Below are positions 25,673 through 34,450 of a stretch of 64,000 nt of DNA, piece after piece. A model generated the notes under the pieces. It worked only from the letters and a program-made list of their open reading frames with translations. It searched no databases and was not told the DNA's origin. The translations under genes were made by a program, and so were the position numbers. Source of the DNA: Duodenibacillus sp964509205 (GTDB lineage: Bacteria > Pseudomonadota > Gammaproteobacteria > Burkholderiales > Burkholderiaceae_F). Location of the stretch: contig CAZDVW010000004.1 in assembly GCA_964509205.1 (NCBI GenBank), positions 1 through 64,000 of the forward strand, read 5' to 3'. Positions within the stretch are counted from its first letter, which is position 1. Each line of letters begins with the position of its first letter.

Positions 25673-25870
25673 ATGCCGAAGATGAAGACAAAAAAAGCCG
25701 CGAGCAAGCGTTTTAAGGTGCGCTCGGGTGGCTCTATCAAGCGCGCACATGCGACAAAGCGCCATATCCTCACTCATCGCACGACGAAGAACAAGCGTCA
25801 TCTGCGTGGAATGCTTACCATCCACGACTCTGACAGCAAGTCGATTCATCGTATGTTGCCTTACGCATAA
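25673..25870 (+). CDS. rpmI: 50S ribosomal protein L35
   Basis: 65 residues, normal length. MPKMKTKKAASKRFKVRSGG at the N-terminus and RHLRGMLTIHDSDSKSIHRMLPYA at the C-terminus are diagnostic. Very basic, binds 23S rRNA. Followed 18 bp later by rplT. It is separated from infC by a 5-gene insert, unlike the common infC-rpmI-rplT order. Confidence 0.97.
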   Translation: MPKMKTKKAASKRFKVRSGGSIKRAHATKRHILTHRTTKNKRHLRGMLTIHDSDSKSIHRMLPYA

Positions 25871-25888
25871 AGATAGGGAGGAAGAAAG

Positions 25889-26245
25889 ATGCCTCGAGTT
25901 AAACGTGGTGTGACGGCTCGCGCTCGTCATAAGAAGATTATCGCTCTCGCAAAGGGCTATCGTCTGCGTCGCAACAACGTGTTCCGTGTTGCCAAGCAGG
26001 CTGTTATGCGTGCCGGTCAGTATGCTTACCGTGACCGCCGCGATAAGAAACATGTGTTTCGTCGTTTGTGGATCGCTCGTATCAATGCGGCAACGCGTTT
26101 GAATGGGTTGACTTACAGCCGCTTTATGAACGGCTTGAAGAAGGCCAATATTGAGCTTGACCGCAAAGTTTTGGCGGATATGGCAGTTTTTGACAAGAAC
26201 GGATTCGCCGCTCTTGTCGCCCAGGCCAAAGCCGCGCTCGGATAG
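25889..26245 (+). CDS. rplT: 50S ribosomal protein L20
   Basis: 118 residues; MPRVKRGVTARARHKKIIAL and GYRLRRNNVFRVAKQAVMRAGQYAYRDRR are typical of L20, an early 23S rRNA assembly protein and, in other bacteria, a translational repressor of rpmI-rplT. AGGGAGGAAG precedes the start. A perfect hairpin and a terminator follow before pheS. Confidence 0.97.
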   Translation: MPRVKRGVTARARHKKIIALAKGYRLRRNNVFRVAKQAVMRAGQYAYRDRRDKKHVFRRLWIARINAATRLNGLTYSRFMNGLKKANIELDRKVLADMAVFDKNGFAALVAQAKAALG

Positions 26246-26254
26246 AGAAGCGGT

Positions 26255-26276
26255 TTGAATCTTGGGGAAGATTCAA
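26255..26276 (+). other. Perfect hairpin just after rplT
   Basis: TTGAATCTT-GGGG-AAGATTCAA: 9-bp stem with a tetraloop, 10 nt past the rplT stop. It has no T tract and sits 31 nt upstream of a terminator, as a pause or antiterminator-type element might. Confidence 0.55.
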
Positions 26277-26306
26277 TCCTGTTGATTGGGTTTTCTCCGA
26301 CAGAGA

Positions 26307-26355
26307 GGGTTTCGGCACAAGCACGCGAACAGCGTCTTGCCCGAGCCCTTTTTTT
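26307..26355 (+). terminator. Terminator/attenuator between rplT and pheS
   Basis: A long stem with small bulges (GGGTTTCGG... / ...CGAGCCC, loop GAACA) runs into seven T. It lies inside the normally continuous rplT-pheST operon. In E. coli pheST is attenuated here through the pheM leader, but no Phe-rich leader peptide was found in this gap. Confidence 0.75.
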
Positions 26356-26419
26356 ATCTTGATTCGGTTTGTTTATCAAATGTGAATTTGATTGGGTGTA
26401 AATCCGAGTGGGTTGAAAG

Positions 26420-27436
26420 ATGCAAGAACTCTGTGAACTGATTGAGTCGGCTAAGGCCGATTTTGCAGCAGCTGAGCAGCCGGCGGCTCTTGAGGATGCG
26501 AAAGCTCGTTACATTGGAAAGAGCGGAGCTGTGACGCTTTTGATGAGGGAACTCGGAAAGTTTCCTCCGGAGGAGCGTCGCGCGCGCGGCCAAGAAATTA
26601 ATGCAGCCAAAGCGGCTATTGAAGCGGCGTTGAACGCTCGACGTGAAGCGCTTGCCTCAGAAAAACTGGAAAAACGGCTGGCCGCCGAGGCGGTAGACGT
26701 CACACTCCCTGGGCGAGTTTCTCCAAAGGGGGCTTTGCATCCCGTCATCCGGACATGGATTCGCATTGAGGAAATTTTCCGTTCTATTGGGTTTGATGTT
26801 GCAGACGGCCCGGAAATTGAAAGCGATTGGTTTAGCTTTACAGCCCTGAACAACCCGCCTAATCATCCGGCTCGTTCCATGCAGGATACGTTTTACGTGG
26901 ATCGAAAAGATTCGACGGGACTTCCCCTGCCGCTTCGTCCGCATACCTCTCCCATGCAGGTGCGGTATGCACGGACGCACACGCCGCCCATTAAAGTGAT
27001 TGCTCCGGGACGGACGTATCGCGTTGACAGCGATGCGACGCATTCGCCGATGTTTCATCAAGTCGAAGGTCTTTGGCTCGATGAGAATATCTCATTTACG
27101 GACTTAAAAGGCGTCTACTCTGAATTCCTTCGGCGTTTTTTTGAGACCGATGACCTTCTTGTGCGCTTCCGCCCGAGTTATTTTCCGTTTACAGAACCTT
27201 CCGTTGAGGTTGATATGGCCTTTACAACCGGACCGAAAAAAGGTCGGTGGTTGGAAATTTCCGGAGCCGGCGAAGTGCATCCGACCGTTGTGCGCAACTA
27301 CGGGCTTGATCCGGAACGTTACATTGGTTTTGCTTTCGGATCCGGATTGGAAAGACTCACGATGCTGCGTTACGGGATTGATGACCTTCGCCTCTTTTTT
27401 GAGGGCGATCTGCGGTTTTTGTCTCAGTTCAGTTAG
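26420..27436 (+). CDS. pheS: Phenylalanyl-tRNA synthetase alpha subunit
   Basis: 338 residues. N-terminal coiled-coil arm (~1-85) and the class II catalytic core: HPLG-type site replaced by KGALHPVIRTWIRIEEIF, PARSMQDTFYV (motif 2 region), HQVEGLWLDENISFTDLKG, and motif 3 GFAFGSGLERLTMLRYGIDDLR. With PheT it charges tRNA-Phe. Overlaps nothing; pheT follows 21 bp later. The ATG at 26420 has a weak GAAAG ribosome site. Confidence 0.96.
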   Translation: MQELCELIESAKADFAAAEQPAALEDAKARYIGKSGAVTLLMRELGKFPPEERRARGQEINAAKAAIEAALNARREALASEKLEKRLAAEAVDVTLPGRVSPKGALHPVIRTWIRIEEIFRSIGFDVADGPEIESDWFSFTALNNPPNHPARSMQDTFYVDRKDSTGLPLPLRPHTSPMQVRYARTHTPPIKVIAPGRTYRVDSDATHSPMFHQVEGLWLDENISFTDLKGVYSEFLRRFFETDDLLVRFRPSYFPFTEPSVEVDMAFTTGPKKGRWLEISGAGEVHPTVVRNYGLDPERYIGFAFGSGLERLTMLRYGIDDLRLFFEGDLRFLSQFS

Positions 27437-27457
27437 GTTTCGGCAAGGGGATAAACG

Positions 27458-29869
27458 ATGTTATTTTCAGAAGAGTGGTTGCGTCACTACATCAATCCGG
27501 CTCTCACAAGCGAGGAACTGACCGAGGCTCTGACGATGGCAGGTCTCGAAGTGGAAGAGGCGACAACGATTGCCCCTCCTTTTACAGGAGTCGTTGTTGG
27601 AAAAGTTTTAACGTGCAAGGATCATGAGAATTCGGATCATTTGCATGTCTGTACGGTTGACGTCGGAGAGGAACAGCCATTACAGATTGTCTGCGGCGCA
27701 CCCAATGTGACGGCAGGGATCAAAGTGCCTTGCGCAAAGATTGGCGCCAAACTTCCCGGCGGATTTTCAATCAAGAAGGCGAAGATGCGCGGCGTCGAAA
27801 GCTTCGGAATGCTTTGTTCGGCACGTGAGCTTGGGATTTCAGAAGATCACACAGGGCTTTGGATTTTGTCGGATGAGGCGCCAGTCGGAAGTAATGTCCG
27901 CGATTTCGCTCGTTTGGACGAAAAACGGATTGAAGTCAAACTGACGCCCAACCGGGGAGATGCTCTTTCCGTGATCGGAATTGCACGCGACCTGCGCGCT
28001 GTGACCGGAGCCCAATTGTCAATGCCTGACATGCAGGCCGTTGAGGCAACCTGCACCTGCACCAAGCCGGTCCATATCGAAGCTCCCGAACTGTGCGGAC
28101 GCTTCACAGGGCGTGTGATTCGGGGTTTGAATCCGAAGGCTGCGACGCCTGCCTGGATGAAGGACCGTTTGGAGCGTTCCGGACAGCGATCAATTTCCGC
28201 CTTAGTGGATATTTCCAACTACATCATGCTGGAACTGGGACGTCCGACGCATTTTTATGATCTCGCCAAGATTTCCGGCGACATTACGGTACGCTGGGCC
28301 AAACAGGGAGAGACGCTTGAGCTTTTAAACGGTGAAAAACCCGTGCTTGATCCCTATTTCGGTGTTGTGGCAGACGAAAAGGGCGCACTCGGTTTGGGCG
28401 GCATCATGGGCGGAGAATCAAGTGCCATCAGCGATACGACAACCGACCTCTTTATTGAGGCGGCTTTTTGGTACCCTGAGAAGATACAGGGTCGATGCCG
28501 TCGGTTGAATTTCTCAACAGATGCAGCGCATCGATTCGAACGCGGCGTGGATTTCGGTTCACATGTTGAGCATGTTGAATATGCGACGCGTCTCGTCCTT
28601 GAAATCTGTGGGACAGCCCAGACTAAGGTCGGGCCGGTTTCAGACCAGATTGTCAATTTGCCTAAGCGGTCAATTGTGCGGATGCGGCCAGATCGTTGCC
28701 GCAAAGTTGTCGGCATCGATATTCCCGATAGCTTTATGGCTGAGGTTTTTTCTCGCCTCGGTTTCGAATTTACGCGAGAGGGGACTGACTTCCTCGTCAA
28801 ATCGCCGACGTATCGGTTTGACATTGAAATTGAAGAAGATCTTATCGAAGAAGTTGCTCGACTTTATGGCTATGAAAAGCTGCCGGATCGTGAACCTGTG
28901 GCTCGCGCAACAATGCTGTCTCACAAAGAGGGTGTTCGAACCAATCACGATCTGCGATATGCGCTTGTGGATCGCGGTTATCAAGAACTTGTGAATTTCA
29001 GTTTTGTTGAAGAGGCTTGGGAGAAGGATTTCGCCGGCAACGATGCCCCTGTTCGTCTTTTAAATCCTATCGCCAGTCAGTTGTCCGTGATGCGCACGCA
29101 ACTGATCGGCGGTTTAGTGGATATTTTGCGGTACAACTTGAACCGTAAGGCGCAGGATGTGCGGCTGTTTGAGTTGGGCCGGGTATTTTTCCCGGATGAG
29201 CGTGTTGAGGATGGGCCTTGGAGCGTTAAAGGGATTCGTCAGCCGCTTCACATTGCGGCTCTTGCCTATGGAGACGCTCATTCCAATCAATGGGGTGAAG
29301 CTTCCCGCGAGGTAGATTTCTTTGATGTAAAGGGAGATCTCGAACGACTTCTTTTCCCGCTTCAGGCTCGGTTCGTTGCCGCACAGCACCCGGCATTGCA
29401 TCCGGGGCGCTCTGCGCAAGTGGTTCTTAATGGCGAAACAATCGGTTTTATCGGAGAACTGCATCCGAAACTGTGCCAACGGTACGCATTGCCTAAAGCC
29501 CCCGTTGTGTTCGAAGTTGATGTGGCAAGCATTTTGGTAACTCCTGTGCCGACTCTGAAGCCGGTGACGAAGTTCCAGCCTGTCGAACGCGATTTTTCGC
29601 TGGTGGTTCCGGCAAACGTCAGCGTCCAGGAGATTTTTGATGCGGTTGAGGCGCTCAAGAAGACCAAGACAGGCGAGGCAATCGAGGCATTTAAACTCTT
29701 TGACCTCTATCGCCCGAAGGAAGGAGCCGATCAGGGAGAAAAGAGCATGGCGTTTCACTTGACGCTTGTTGCCCGTGGCGAAGAGGCCATTTCGGAGCAA
29801 CAGGCAGAAGATGCGCAAAAGAGTCTTTTGGCGTCACTTTTGTCTCTTGGAATTAAACTGAGAGCCTAG
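27458..29869 (+). CDS. pheT: Phenylalanyl-tRNA synthetase beta subunit
   Basis: 803 residues, usual length. N-terminal tRNA-binding (OB, ~40-150, VVGKVLTCKDHENSDHLHVC), B3/4 editing domain (~215-390, GRFTGRVIRGL), B5 (~400-475, PTYRFDIEIEEDLIEEVARLYGYE) and C-terminal ferredoxin-fold anticodon-binding domain (~710-803, FQPVERDFSLVVP). Completes the alpha2-beta2 enzyme. Confidence 0.96.
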   Translation: MLFSEEWLRHYINPALTSEELTEALTMAGLEVEEATTIAPPFTGVVVGKVLTCKDHENSDHLHVCTVDVGEEQPLQIVCGAPNVTAGIKVPCAKIGAKLPGGFSIKKAKMRGVESFGMLCSARELGISEDHTGLWILSDEAPVGSNVRDFARLDEKRIEVKLTPNRGDALSVIGIARDLRAVTGAQLSMPDMQAVEATCTCTKPVHIEAPELCGRFTGRVIRGLNPKAATPAWMKDRLERSGQRSISALVDISNYIMLELGRPTHFYDLAKISGDITVRWAKQGETLELLNGEKPVLDPYFGVVADEKGALGLGGIMGGESSAISDTTTDLFIEAAFWYPEKIQGRCRRLNFSTDAAHRFERGVDFGSHVEHVEYATRLVLEICGTAQTKVGPVSDQIVNLPKRSIVRMRPDRCRKVVGIDIPDSFMAEVFSRLGFEFTREGTDFLVKSPTYRFDIEIEEDLIEEVARLYGYEKLPDREPVARATMLSHKEGVRTNHDLRYALVDRGYQELVNFSFVEEAWEKDFAGNDAPVRLLNPIASQLSVMRTQLIGGLVDILRYNLNRKAQDVRLFELGRVFFPDERVEDGPWSVKGIRQPLHIAALAYGDAHSNQWGEASREVDFFDVKGDLERLLFPLQARFVAAQHPALHPGRSAQVVLNGETIGFIGELHPKLCQRYALPKAPVVFEVDVASILVTPVPTLKPVTKFQPVERDFSLVVPANVSVQEIFDAVEALKKTKTGEAIEAFKLFDLYRPKEGADQGEKSMAFHLTLVARGEEAISEQQAEDAQKSLLASLLSLGIKLRA

Positions 29870-29916
29870 AAACTTGATACTATTACGAAAGTTTTGAATT
29901 TTGTCAGAGATCGAAA

Positions 29917-30288
29917 ATGGATGGCAACAATTACTACACAACTTATACGCGGGAAAACTTCCCAGAGGGACCTGCAAATTCTTCGACATTGACGAAGGTC
30001 AATTTCGTGGATGTTCTCTATGACCGGATGGGGCTTTCTCGCTCAGAAGCCGCAGGTGTCGTTGACGCCATTTTCGAAGAAATTCAAGAGGCTCTTTTGA
30101 AAGGGAGAGATGTCAAACTCTCGAATTTCGGCACGTTCTCGACGCGAGACAAGGTCGCTCGTCCCGGAAGAAATCCGAAAACGGGAGAGGCACACGTGAT
30201 TTCGGCGCGTCGCGTCGTGACCTTCGTGCCTGCTCCTTACTTACGCGATGCCGTCGCTGGCTATGAGGAACCTAAGAAATCCGAATAA
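29917..30288 (+). CDS. ihfA: Integration host factor alpha subunit
   Basis: 123 residues, with ~20 extra N-terminal residues (DGNNYYTTYTRENFPEG...) compared with the ~100-residue family. Core: TKVNFVDVLYDRMGLSRSEAAGVVDAIFEEI and the DNA-binding arm FGTFSTRDKVARPGRNPKTGE with the Pro that kinks DNA. IHF bends DNA in regulation, replication and recombination. Same operon as pheST, as in related proteobacteria. Confidence 0.94.
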   Translation: MDGNNYYTTYTRENFPEGPANSSTLTKVNFVDVLYDRMGLSRSEAAGVVDAIFEEIQEALLKGRDVKLSNFGTFSTRDKVARPGRNPKTGEAHVISARRVVTFVPAPYLRDAVAGYEEPKKSE

Positions 30289-30317
30289 CTTTCGGACGTA
30301 CGGGACGTTTTCAGGTG

Positions 30318-30980
30318 ATGGCAGAGAATTCAAACACGTTTGGAGCAGGAGAGATGGATTCCTACTCTCAGCAGCAGGTTTGCGCCGAATGCGAAGTTCC
30401 GTCGCATGTTTTGGTGTACTGGTCTGATTATTTCTGCGAACTCAAGGGAGAAGACGGACATCTGAAGTCTGTTTTCTCAGCGAAGGATCTTGAGTTAATC
30501 CGACGTATTAAGCAGTGTTTGTACTCTCAACGTATGACTGTGCAAGAGGCTGTGCGTGTGATTGCAGAGGAAAAATGTGAGGAAAGCCCTGCGGCGGAAG
30601 CCACGTTTTCCCTTGAGTCACCCAAACCGAGCAAGGAAGAACCGGAGACACAGCCTGTTTCAGTGCCGATGGCTCCTGTTTTTTCTTTATCTTCCGCTGT
30701 GCCCGGAACTCCGGCAAAGAGTAATTTTTCGGACATTGTTGCCGGCGGTTTAAAGCATCTGGAAGAAGCGCTTGTCGCACAAAAGAGCCGATTTGAAGAT
30801 TGTCTGACGGATCAACGAGAGGAGTTTTCTGCCGTTCAAAGCGAGTGTGCCGCAAAGGTGTCGGATTTAAGCAGTGAACTGGATTGCGTGAAAGAGAAAA
30901 ACGAAGAACTTCGTCAATTGCTTGAAAGGGCAATTAAGGAATTGGAAGTTTTGCGTGTTGATGCTTTCGGTGATCGGTGA
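30318..30980 (+). CDS. MerR-family HTH protein with coiled-coil tail
   Basis: 220 residues from ATG 30318; GTG 30315 or ATG 30354 (behind GGAGCAGGAG) are alternatives. A MerR-like HTH covers ~15-90 (VPSHVLVYWSDYF, FSAKDLELIRRIKQCL, MTVQEAVRVI). A Pro/Ser-rich linker (~95-140) and a long Glu/Lys-rich coiled coil (~150-215) follow. It is the usual last gene after ihfA in betaproteobacteria. Target and ligand are unknown; no metal-binding Cys cluster of classic MerR is evident. Confidence 0.75.
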   Translation: MAENSNTFGAGEMDSYSQQQVCAECEVPSHVLVYWSDYFCELKGEDGHLKSVFSAKDLELIRRIKQCLYSQRMTVQEAVRVIAEEKCEESPAAEATFSLESPKPSKEEPETQPVSVPMAPVFSLSSAVPGTPAKSNFSDIVAGGLKHLEEALVAQKSRFEDCLTDQREEFSAVQSECAAKVSDLSSELDCVKEKNEELRQLLERAIKELEVLRVDAFGDR

Positions 30981-31030
30981 ATAGATTGCTTGAAAAAAAG
31001 ACATCCTCGCGATAAAATTCGCGCCTCATG

Positions 31031-31108
<78 letters not shown>

Positions 31109-31120
31109 ATGATTCAAGAA

Positions 31121-31147
31121 GAGACGTCTTATCACGTCTCTTTTTTT
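31121..31147 (+). terminator. Terminator after tRNA-Pro
   Basis: GAGACGT-CTTATC-ACGTCTC with seven T, 12 nt after the tRNA. Confidence 0.9.
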
Positions 31148-31569
31148 ATTGTCTTCTTCAGCGTCTTCCCTGCAAATAAAAGCATTTTGCTCAGTTGCTT
31201 TATCTGCAGCGTTTTTTCTTTTTATCTTTTATTGTCTATTGCTCGCATTCTTTGGTAGGAATGACGGTAGGAATTTATGGTAGGAATAGAATTATGGCGA
31301 AAGATCCCCGGATTTGGTTCTACCATAGATTCCAAAAAAACGTTTTATTTTCAAACTGTTGCGTGGTCTCTAGAGACGAAAAACATTGTTCCGATTACTG
31401 CGAAAAAACTCAAGACACGGACTAAATGCACGGCATGTGGCGCTAGTTCTGTTGGGCGTTAACGCTCAAAAACGAGGCACTATCGACAGATTTTTCTTGG
31501 CTGATACCCTGACAGATTGTTTTCAGGGAGGGTATCCTTGTAGCTTCTGAACTGCAGAGGGGTAGGCGA
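31148..31569. other. Island left-end non-coding region
   Basis: No convincing gene. It contains three GGTAGGAAT direct repeats (31254-31287) and a hairpin-rich stretch near 31505-31545 (GATACCC/GGGTATC arms). Small open frames here have no recognisable sequence or ribosome site. It probably holds the promoter of the HTH gene at 31570. Confidence 0.4.
31254..31287 (+). repeat. Three GGTAGGAAT direct repeats
   Basis: Copies at 31254-31262, 31266-31274 and 31279-31287, spaced 12 and 13 bp, roughly 1.2 helical turns. They could be iteron-like binding sites or a decayed attachment region next to tRNA-Pro. Confidence 0.7.
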
Positions 31570-31812
31570 ATGGACGGAAAACTCTACAAGAGGATTAGAT
31601 TGTCTCTCGGATACACAGCGGCCGAATTGTCAGAAAAGATTGGAGTGGGTGCAAACTACATCCTGATGATGGAAGCGGGAACCCGCCCTGTTTCAGAAAG
31701 ACAAGGCGAGAAAATTATCAATCTTTTCAAAGAGGCTATACACAACGACGCCTATTTTAAGGATCTTATTCGTTACGGCATCATTGTTTCGTCTGAAACG
31801 CGAGACAAATAA
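31570..31812 (+). CDS. Small XRE-type HTH protein
   Basis: 80 residues, ATG behind a weak GGGGTAGG site. YKRIRLSLGYTAAELSEKIGVGANYILMMEAGTRP matches a Cro/CI-type HTH (~6-45). The C-terminal half is charged and shows no motif. Typical of phage or island regulators. Likely controls local genes; target unknown. Confidence 0.7.
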   Translation: MDGKLYKRIRLSLGYTAAELSEKIGVGANYILMMEAGTRPVSERQGEKIINLFKEAIHNDAYFKDLIRYGIIVSSETRDK

Positions 31813-31951
31813 AAAGTCCTCTGGATTAACCGAAAAAGAATCCTTCGATTCCTATGCGCCGGACTATTTTGTCGAGGGCGATGGAAACATAGTTAACCGA
31901 AAGGCAATTAATCTCGATCGTGTCGCTTTATATTGCCTGAATGCGCTATGA
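31784..31951 (+). CDS. Possible small island ORF overlapping the HTH gene
   Basis: 55 residues from TTG 31784 in the +1 frame relative to the HTH gene, ending at TGA 31949-31951. The part after the HTH stop (SFDSYAPDYFVEGDGNIVN...) has a protein-like composition. The start is unsupported by a ribosome site. It could equally be the tail of a decayed gene. No family recognised. Confidence 0.25.
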   Translation: MFRLKRETNKKSSGLTEKESFDSYAPDYFVEGDGNIVNRKAINLDRVALYCLNAL

Positions 31952-32365
31952 GATCGTTAACGTGAAGTATTTACCGAATTGCTTGAGTGCTTTTTCTACC
32001 GCATCAATGCTTGCTCCGTCTTGCGTCAGATCAACAAGGCGACCAGCTTCAGAGCGTGAAACTCCGAGTTTTCTTGCAACGTCGACTAGCCGAATGTTGT
32101 TCTCGCGAAGAAAATTCCAAAAGAGCATCTTCGCTTGAATCTTGGCAGACACGTCAACAAGAACTTCTCCTTTCTGGTACTTGGTCGGAAGTGGAAACGG
32201 CCGTTTCTTTTTTCGGTAGAACATCACGAGTGCGCCTGGGAGCATTTGTCCGGCCAGAGCAATCGCTTCTGCGCGATCTTTTGCGTCATAAACGCATTCA
32301 GGAATATCGCGGCAGGTGACTTCAACGCCTGTTTCTGTTGGTGTAATTTTGATTCCGTAAATCAC
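31946..32365 (-). CDS. HicB-type antitoxin-like protein (copy 1), GTG start
   Basis: 139 residues from GTG 32365 behind AAGGAGG. N-terminal degraded RNase H-like HicB domain (~1-80: IYGIKITPTETGVEVTCRDIPECVY, AEAIALAGQMLPGALVMFY) and a C-terminal HTH (~88-139: NIRLVDVARKLGVSRSEAGRLVDL). The E. coli HicB has the same two parts and represses its operon while neutralising the mRNA-cleaving HicA. No HicA-like gene lies upstream or downstream. A close paralogue lies at 37401-37823, on the other side of the phage fragment. Confidence 0.8.
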   Translation of the reverse strand: MIYGIKITPTETGVEVTCRDIPECVYDAKDRAEAIALAGQMLPGALVMFYRKKKRPFPLPTKYQKGEVLVDVSAKIQAKMLFWNFLRENNIRLVDVARKLGVSRSEAGRLVDLTQDGASIDAVEKALKQFGKYFTLTIS

Positions 32366-32389
32366 TTAAATCCTCCTTGATATGAGTTT

Positions 32390-32713
32390 TTGAGTTATTT
32401 TACTTTGAATCTCTCACATGAGAATCGGGACACAATCAAAGAAGTCTGGGATTGGATTACGGAAAAGTATGAGAAGTTTACGAATTTCCTAAGTAATCCC
32501 GGGAAGGTGCTTTTCGGGAGCGAGGCCGTGAACGCTCCGGCGCTTTCTGCCATGTCCGGAACGGCAACAAGCGGTCAAGATTCTCGAATGACGGGAGATA
32601 TTTCCGTCCGGATCATTGCCGACAGCGGCGTCAAGGCAGACGTTGAAAGCGTCAATGCGACGGGCGGAACGCTTTCGGCCGAGCCCGTGTCCTATCTGAT
32701 GAGTGGGGATTGA
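32390..32713 (+). pseudogene. Tape-measure protein C-terminal remnant (Mu-like gp42)
   Basis: About 107 residues. The start has no real ribosome site, and the sequence begins with a helical stretch (ENRDTIKEVWDWITEKYEKFTNFLSNP) typical of tape-measure C-termini, then GDISVRIIADSGVKADVESVNATGG. It lies directly before the N gene, where the ~700-residue tape-measure gene ends in Mu-like phages. So this is the left cut edge of the tail module. Identity is from context and composition. Confidence 0.55.
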
Positions 32714-32714
32714 T

Positions 32715-33944
32715 ATGACGTTTCAAAGCAAACTGCGGCCGGCTTCCTTTCGAGGCGTGTCGTTTGATGTGACGAAAACGACGCTCAAGGTCGGCCGACG
32801 GGTGCAGGTGTTCGAATATCCGCAACGGGATATTCCTTTCGTGGAGGATTTGGGACGTTCGGCACGAGAAGTGACGGTTTCTGCGGTTGTGGCCGGGGAT
32901 GATTACATCTCCAGAATGAAGAAGATCATTTCAGTCTGCGAGAAGGAAGGCAGCGGCCGTTACGTGGATCCGTGGTTAGGCGCCATGACGGTCACTCCCA
33001 AGGCGCTTTCGGCTCCTGAATTTCAATCGATTCACGTCGCCAAGATCACAATCACGTTTGTTGAGTCCGGCGAATATCGATTTCCGAATTCGTTATTAAA
33101 TACCGGTTCTCTTTGTGAAACGGCAGCAGAGAAGTTGAAGGAATCGGCGCTTGGCGTCTTCTTTAAGGAATTTAACTTGGAAGGCGTGACGGACTTTGTG
33201 AAAAAGAACGTCAGCGAGAACGTTGCCTCGTTGTTTGAAGATGACAATTTAAAGCTTATCAGCGAAGCTTTGGGAATGGCCGACGGCTTGGCGGATTTGG
33301 CCTCTGACGCTTTAACGCTCGTCGAAGGGGGAGCTACGACAATCGGCGGCCGAATCATGGACACGCTGGGATTAGCCGGCGTCGGCTCGACTGTGGCGGC
33401 GTGGACAAGCATTGCCAAACGGGCAAGCCGGCTTGTTAAAGGCGAGACGTTTAATACGTCGTCGGTTCAGGCAGCAGGATTATCCAGAGCCACAGTGTCC
33501 AAAACAGAGACGGCCGTTGCCGCCGTTCGGACGCTTGTTCGGGGCGTGGAGTTGGCTAATGCCGTCACGGCGGCCGCAGGCGTGGGGTCAGAAACAGACA
33601 GAGTCAACGCCGATTCGTCGGCTGAGGCCGTCAGTTACGACGACATGATCAGCACGCGCAATGAGATTCTGGATGCGCTGGATTCGGAAATGCTCAAGAC
33701 CGAGAGCGATGCGGTGTATCAAGCGTTGGAAGAGGCGAGGGCAGCGGTTTATCAAGACATTACGGTTCGGGCGGAGAATCGGGCTCGGTGCGTGGACTAT
33801 ACGCCGCCGGATGTGATGCCGGCACTGGTTTTAGCCTATGAGTATTACGGCGATGCGACGCGTGAGGCTGAGATCATTGAACGAAACAGAATTGCGCACG
33901 GTTCGTTTGTTCCGGTAAAACCGCTCAAACTCTTAAATGAGTGA
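32715..33944 (+). CDS. Mu gpN-like DNA circularization / tail-baseplate protein
   Basis: 409 residues from ATG 32715, 2 nt after the tape-measure stop. The N-terminal ~150 residues match the family's phage-tail beta domain: KLRPASFRGVSFDVTKTTLKVGRRVQVFEYPQRDIPFVEDLGRSAREV and FVESGEYRFPN. The middle is Ala/Val-rich and helical. In Mu, N is a tail component; family members are annotated DNA circularization proteins. The frame is intact and of normal length, although the module around it is truncated. Confidence 0.85.
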   Translation: MTFQSKLRPASFRGVSFDVTKTTLKVGRRVQVFEYPQRDIPFVEDLGRSAREVTVSAVVAGDDYISRMKKIISVCEKEGSGRYVDPWLGAMTVTPKALSAPEFQSIHVAKITITFVESGEYRFPNSLLNTGSLCETAAEKLKESALGVFFKEFNLEGVTDFVKKNVSENVASLFEDDNLKLISEALGMADGLADLASDALTLVEGGATTIGGRIMDTLGLAGVGSTVAAWTSIAKRASRLVKGETFNTSSVQAAGLSRATVSKTETAVAAVRTLVRGVELANAVTAAAGVGSETDRVNADSSAEAVSYDDMISTRNEILDALDSEMLKTESDAVYQALEEARAAVYQDITVRAENRARCVDYTPPDVMPALVLAYEYYGDATREAEIIERNRIAHGSFVPVKPLKLLNE

Positions 33945-34368
33945 GGCAAGTATGCGACGCAATTGGGTAGTGATTCGAACACTCCTTGAGCATTTTGAGA
34001 AAGAGGACATTCTGGATTACTTAAAAGAAGAGGAGAACCGCTTTCAGTACGATTCAACACGGACAGAAGATGAAAACAAAAAGGCTGAGGCAGAAGCCGG
34101 ATTTGCTGCGGATCAGACATTTGGCCATCTTCTTTTGCTGATGGATGCCGAACTGGTCGAGGGTGTTGTTTCCCTGGTTCCGACAATGACGGGCTGGCAT
34201 TACACGATGAGGAATCCGCGCCTTACGATGAAAGGACACGACACGCTCGATGCCATTCGGTCGGATACGGTCTGGAATGAGGTGAAAAAGAGGGCAGCGG
34301 ATGCGGCTTTGCCGGTGACGTTGGAACTTATCCTGGCGGTGCTTCGCCGTCTGTCGCTGATGGCCTAG
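33937..34368 (+). CDS. DUF2513-type hypothetical protein (phage cargo)
   Basis: 143 residues; its ATG overlaps the stop of the N gene by 8 bp. RRNWVVIRTLLEHFEKED at the N-terminus, GHLLLLMDAELVEG in the middle and MKGHDTLDAIRSDTVWNEVKKRA near the C-terminus match the winged-helix-like DUF2513 family, which is often phage-borne. It has no known function. It is not part of the standard Mu tail order, so it is an insertion between N and P. Confidence 0.7.
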   Translation: MSEASMRRNWVVIRTLLEHFEKEDILDYLKEEENRFQYDSTRTEDENKKAEAEAGFAADQTFGHLLLLMDAELVEGVVSLVPTMTGWHYTMRNPRLTMKGHDTLDAIRSDTVWNEVKKRAADAALPVTLELILAVLRRLSLMA

Positions 34369-34450
34369 CGTAAAGTTATGTAAAGATTCTCTCCGGTCGC
34401 TTTTGGCAGTTGTACACTGCGAAATAAGGAAGTTGATTGAGGAGAGAATC

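Noticed and set aside
26246..26419. pheM-like Phe leader peptide
   Set aside because: All three frames were read; none has a start with a ribosome site followed by clustered Phe codons.
31264..31462. Small frames after tRNA-Pro tested as an integrase remnant
   Set aside because: No tyrosine-recombinase motifs (R...HxxR...Y) and no N-terminal integrase pattern in any frame.
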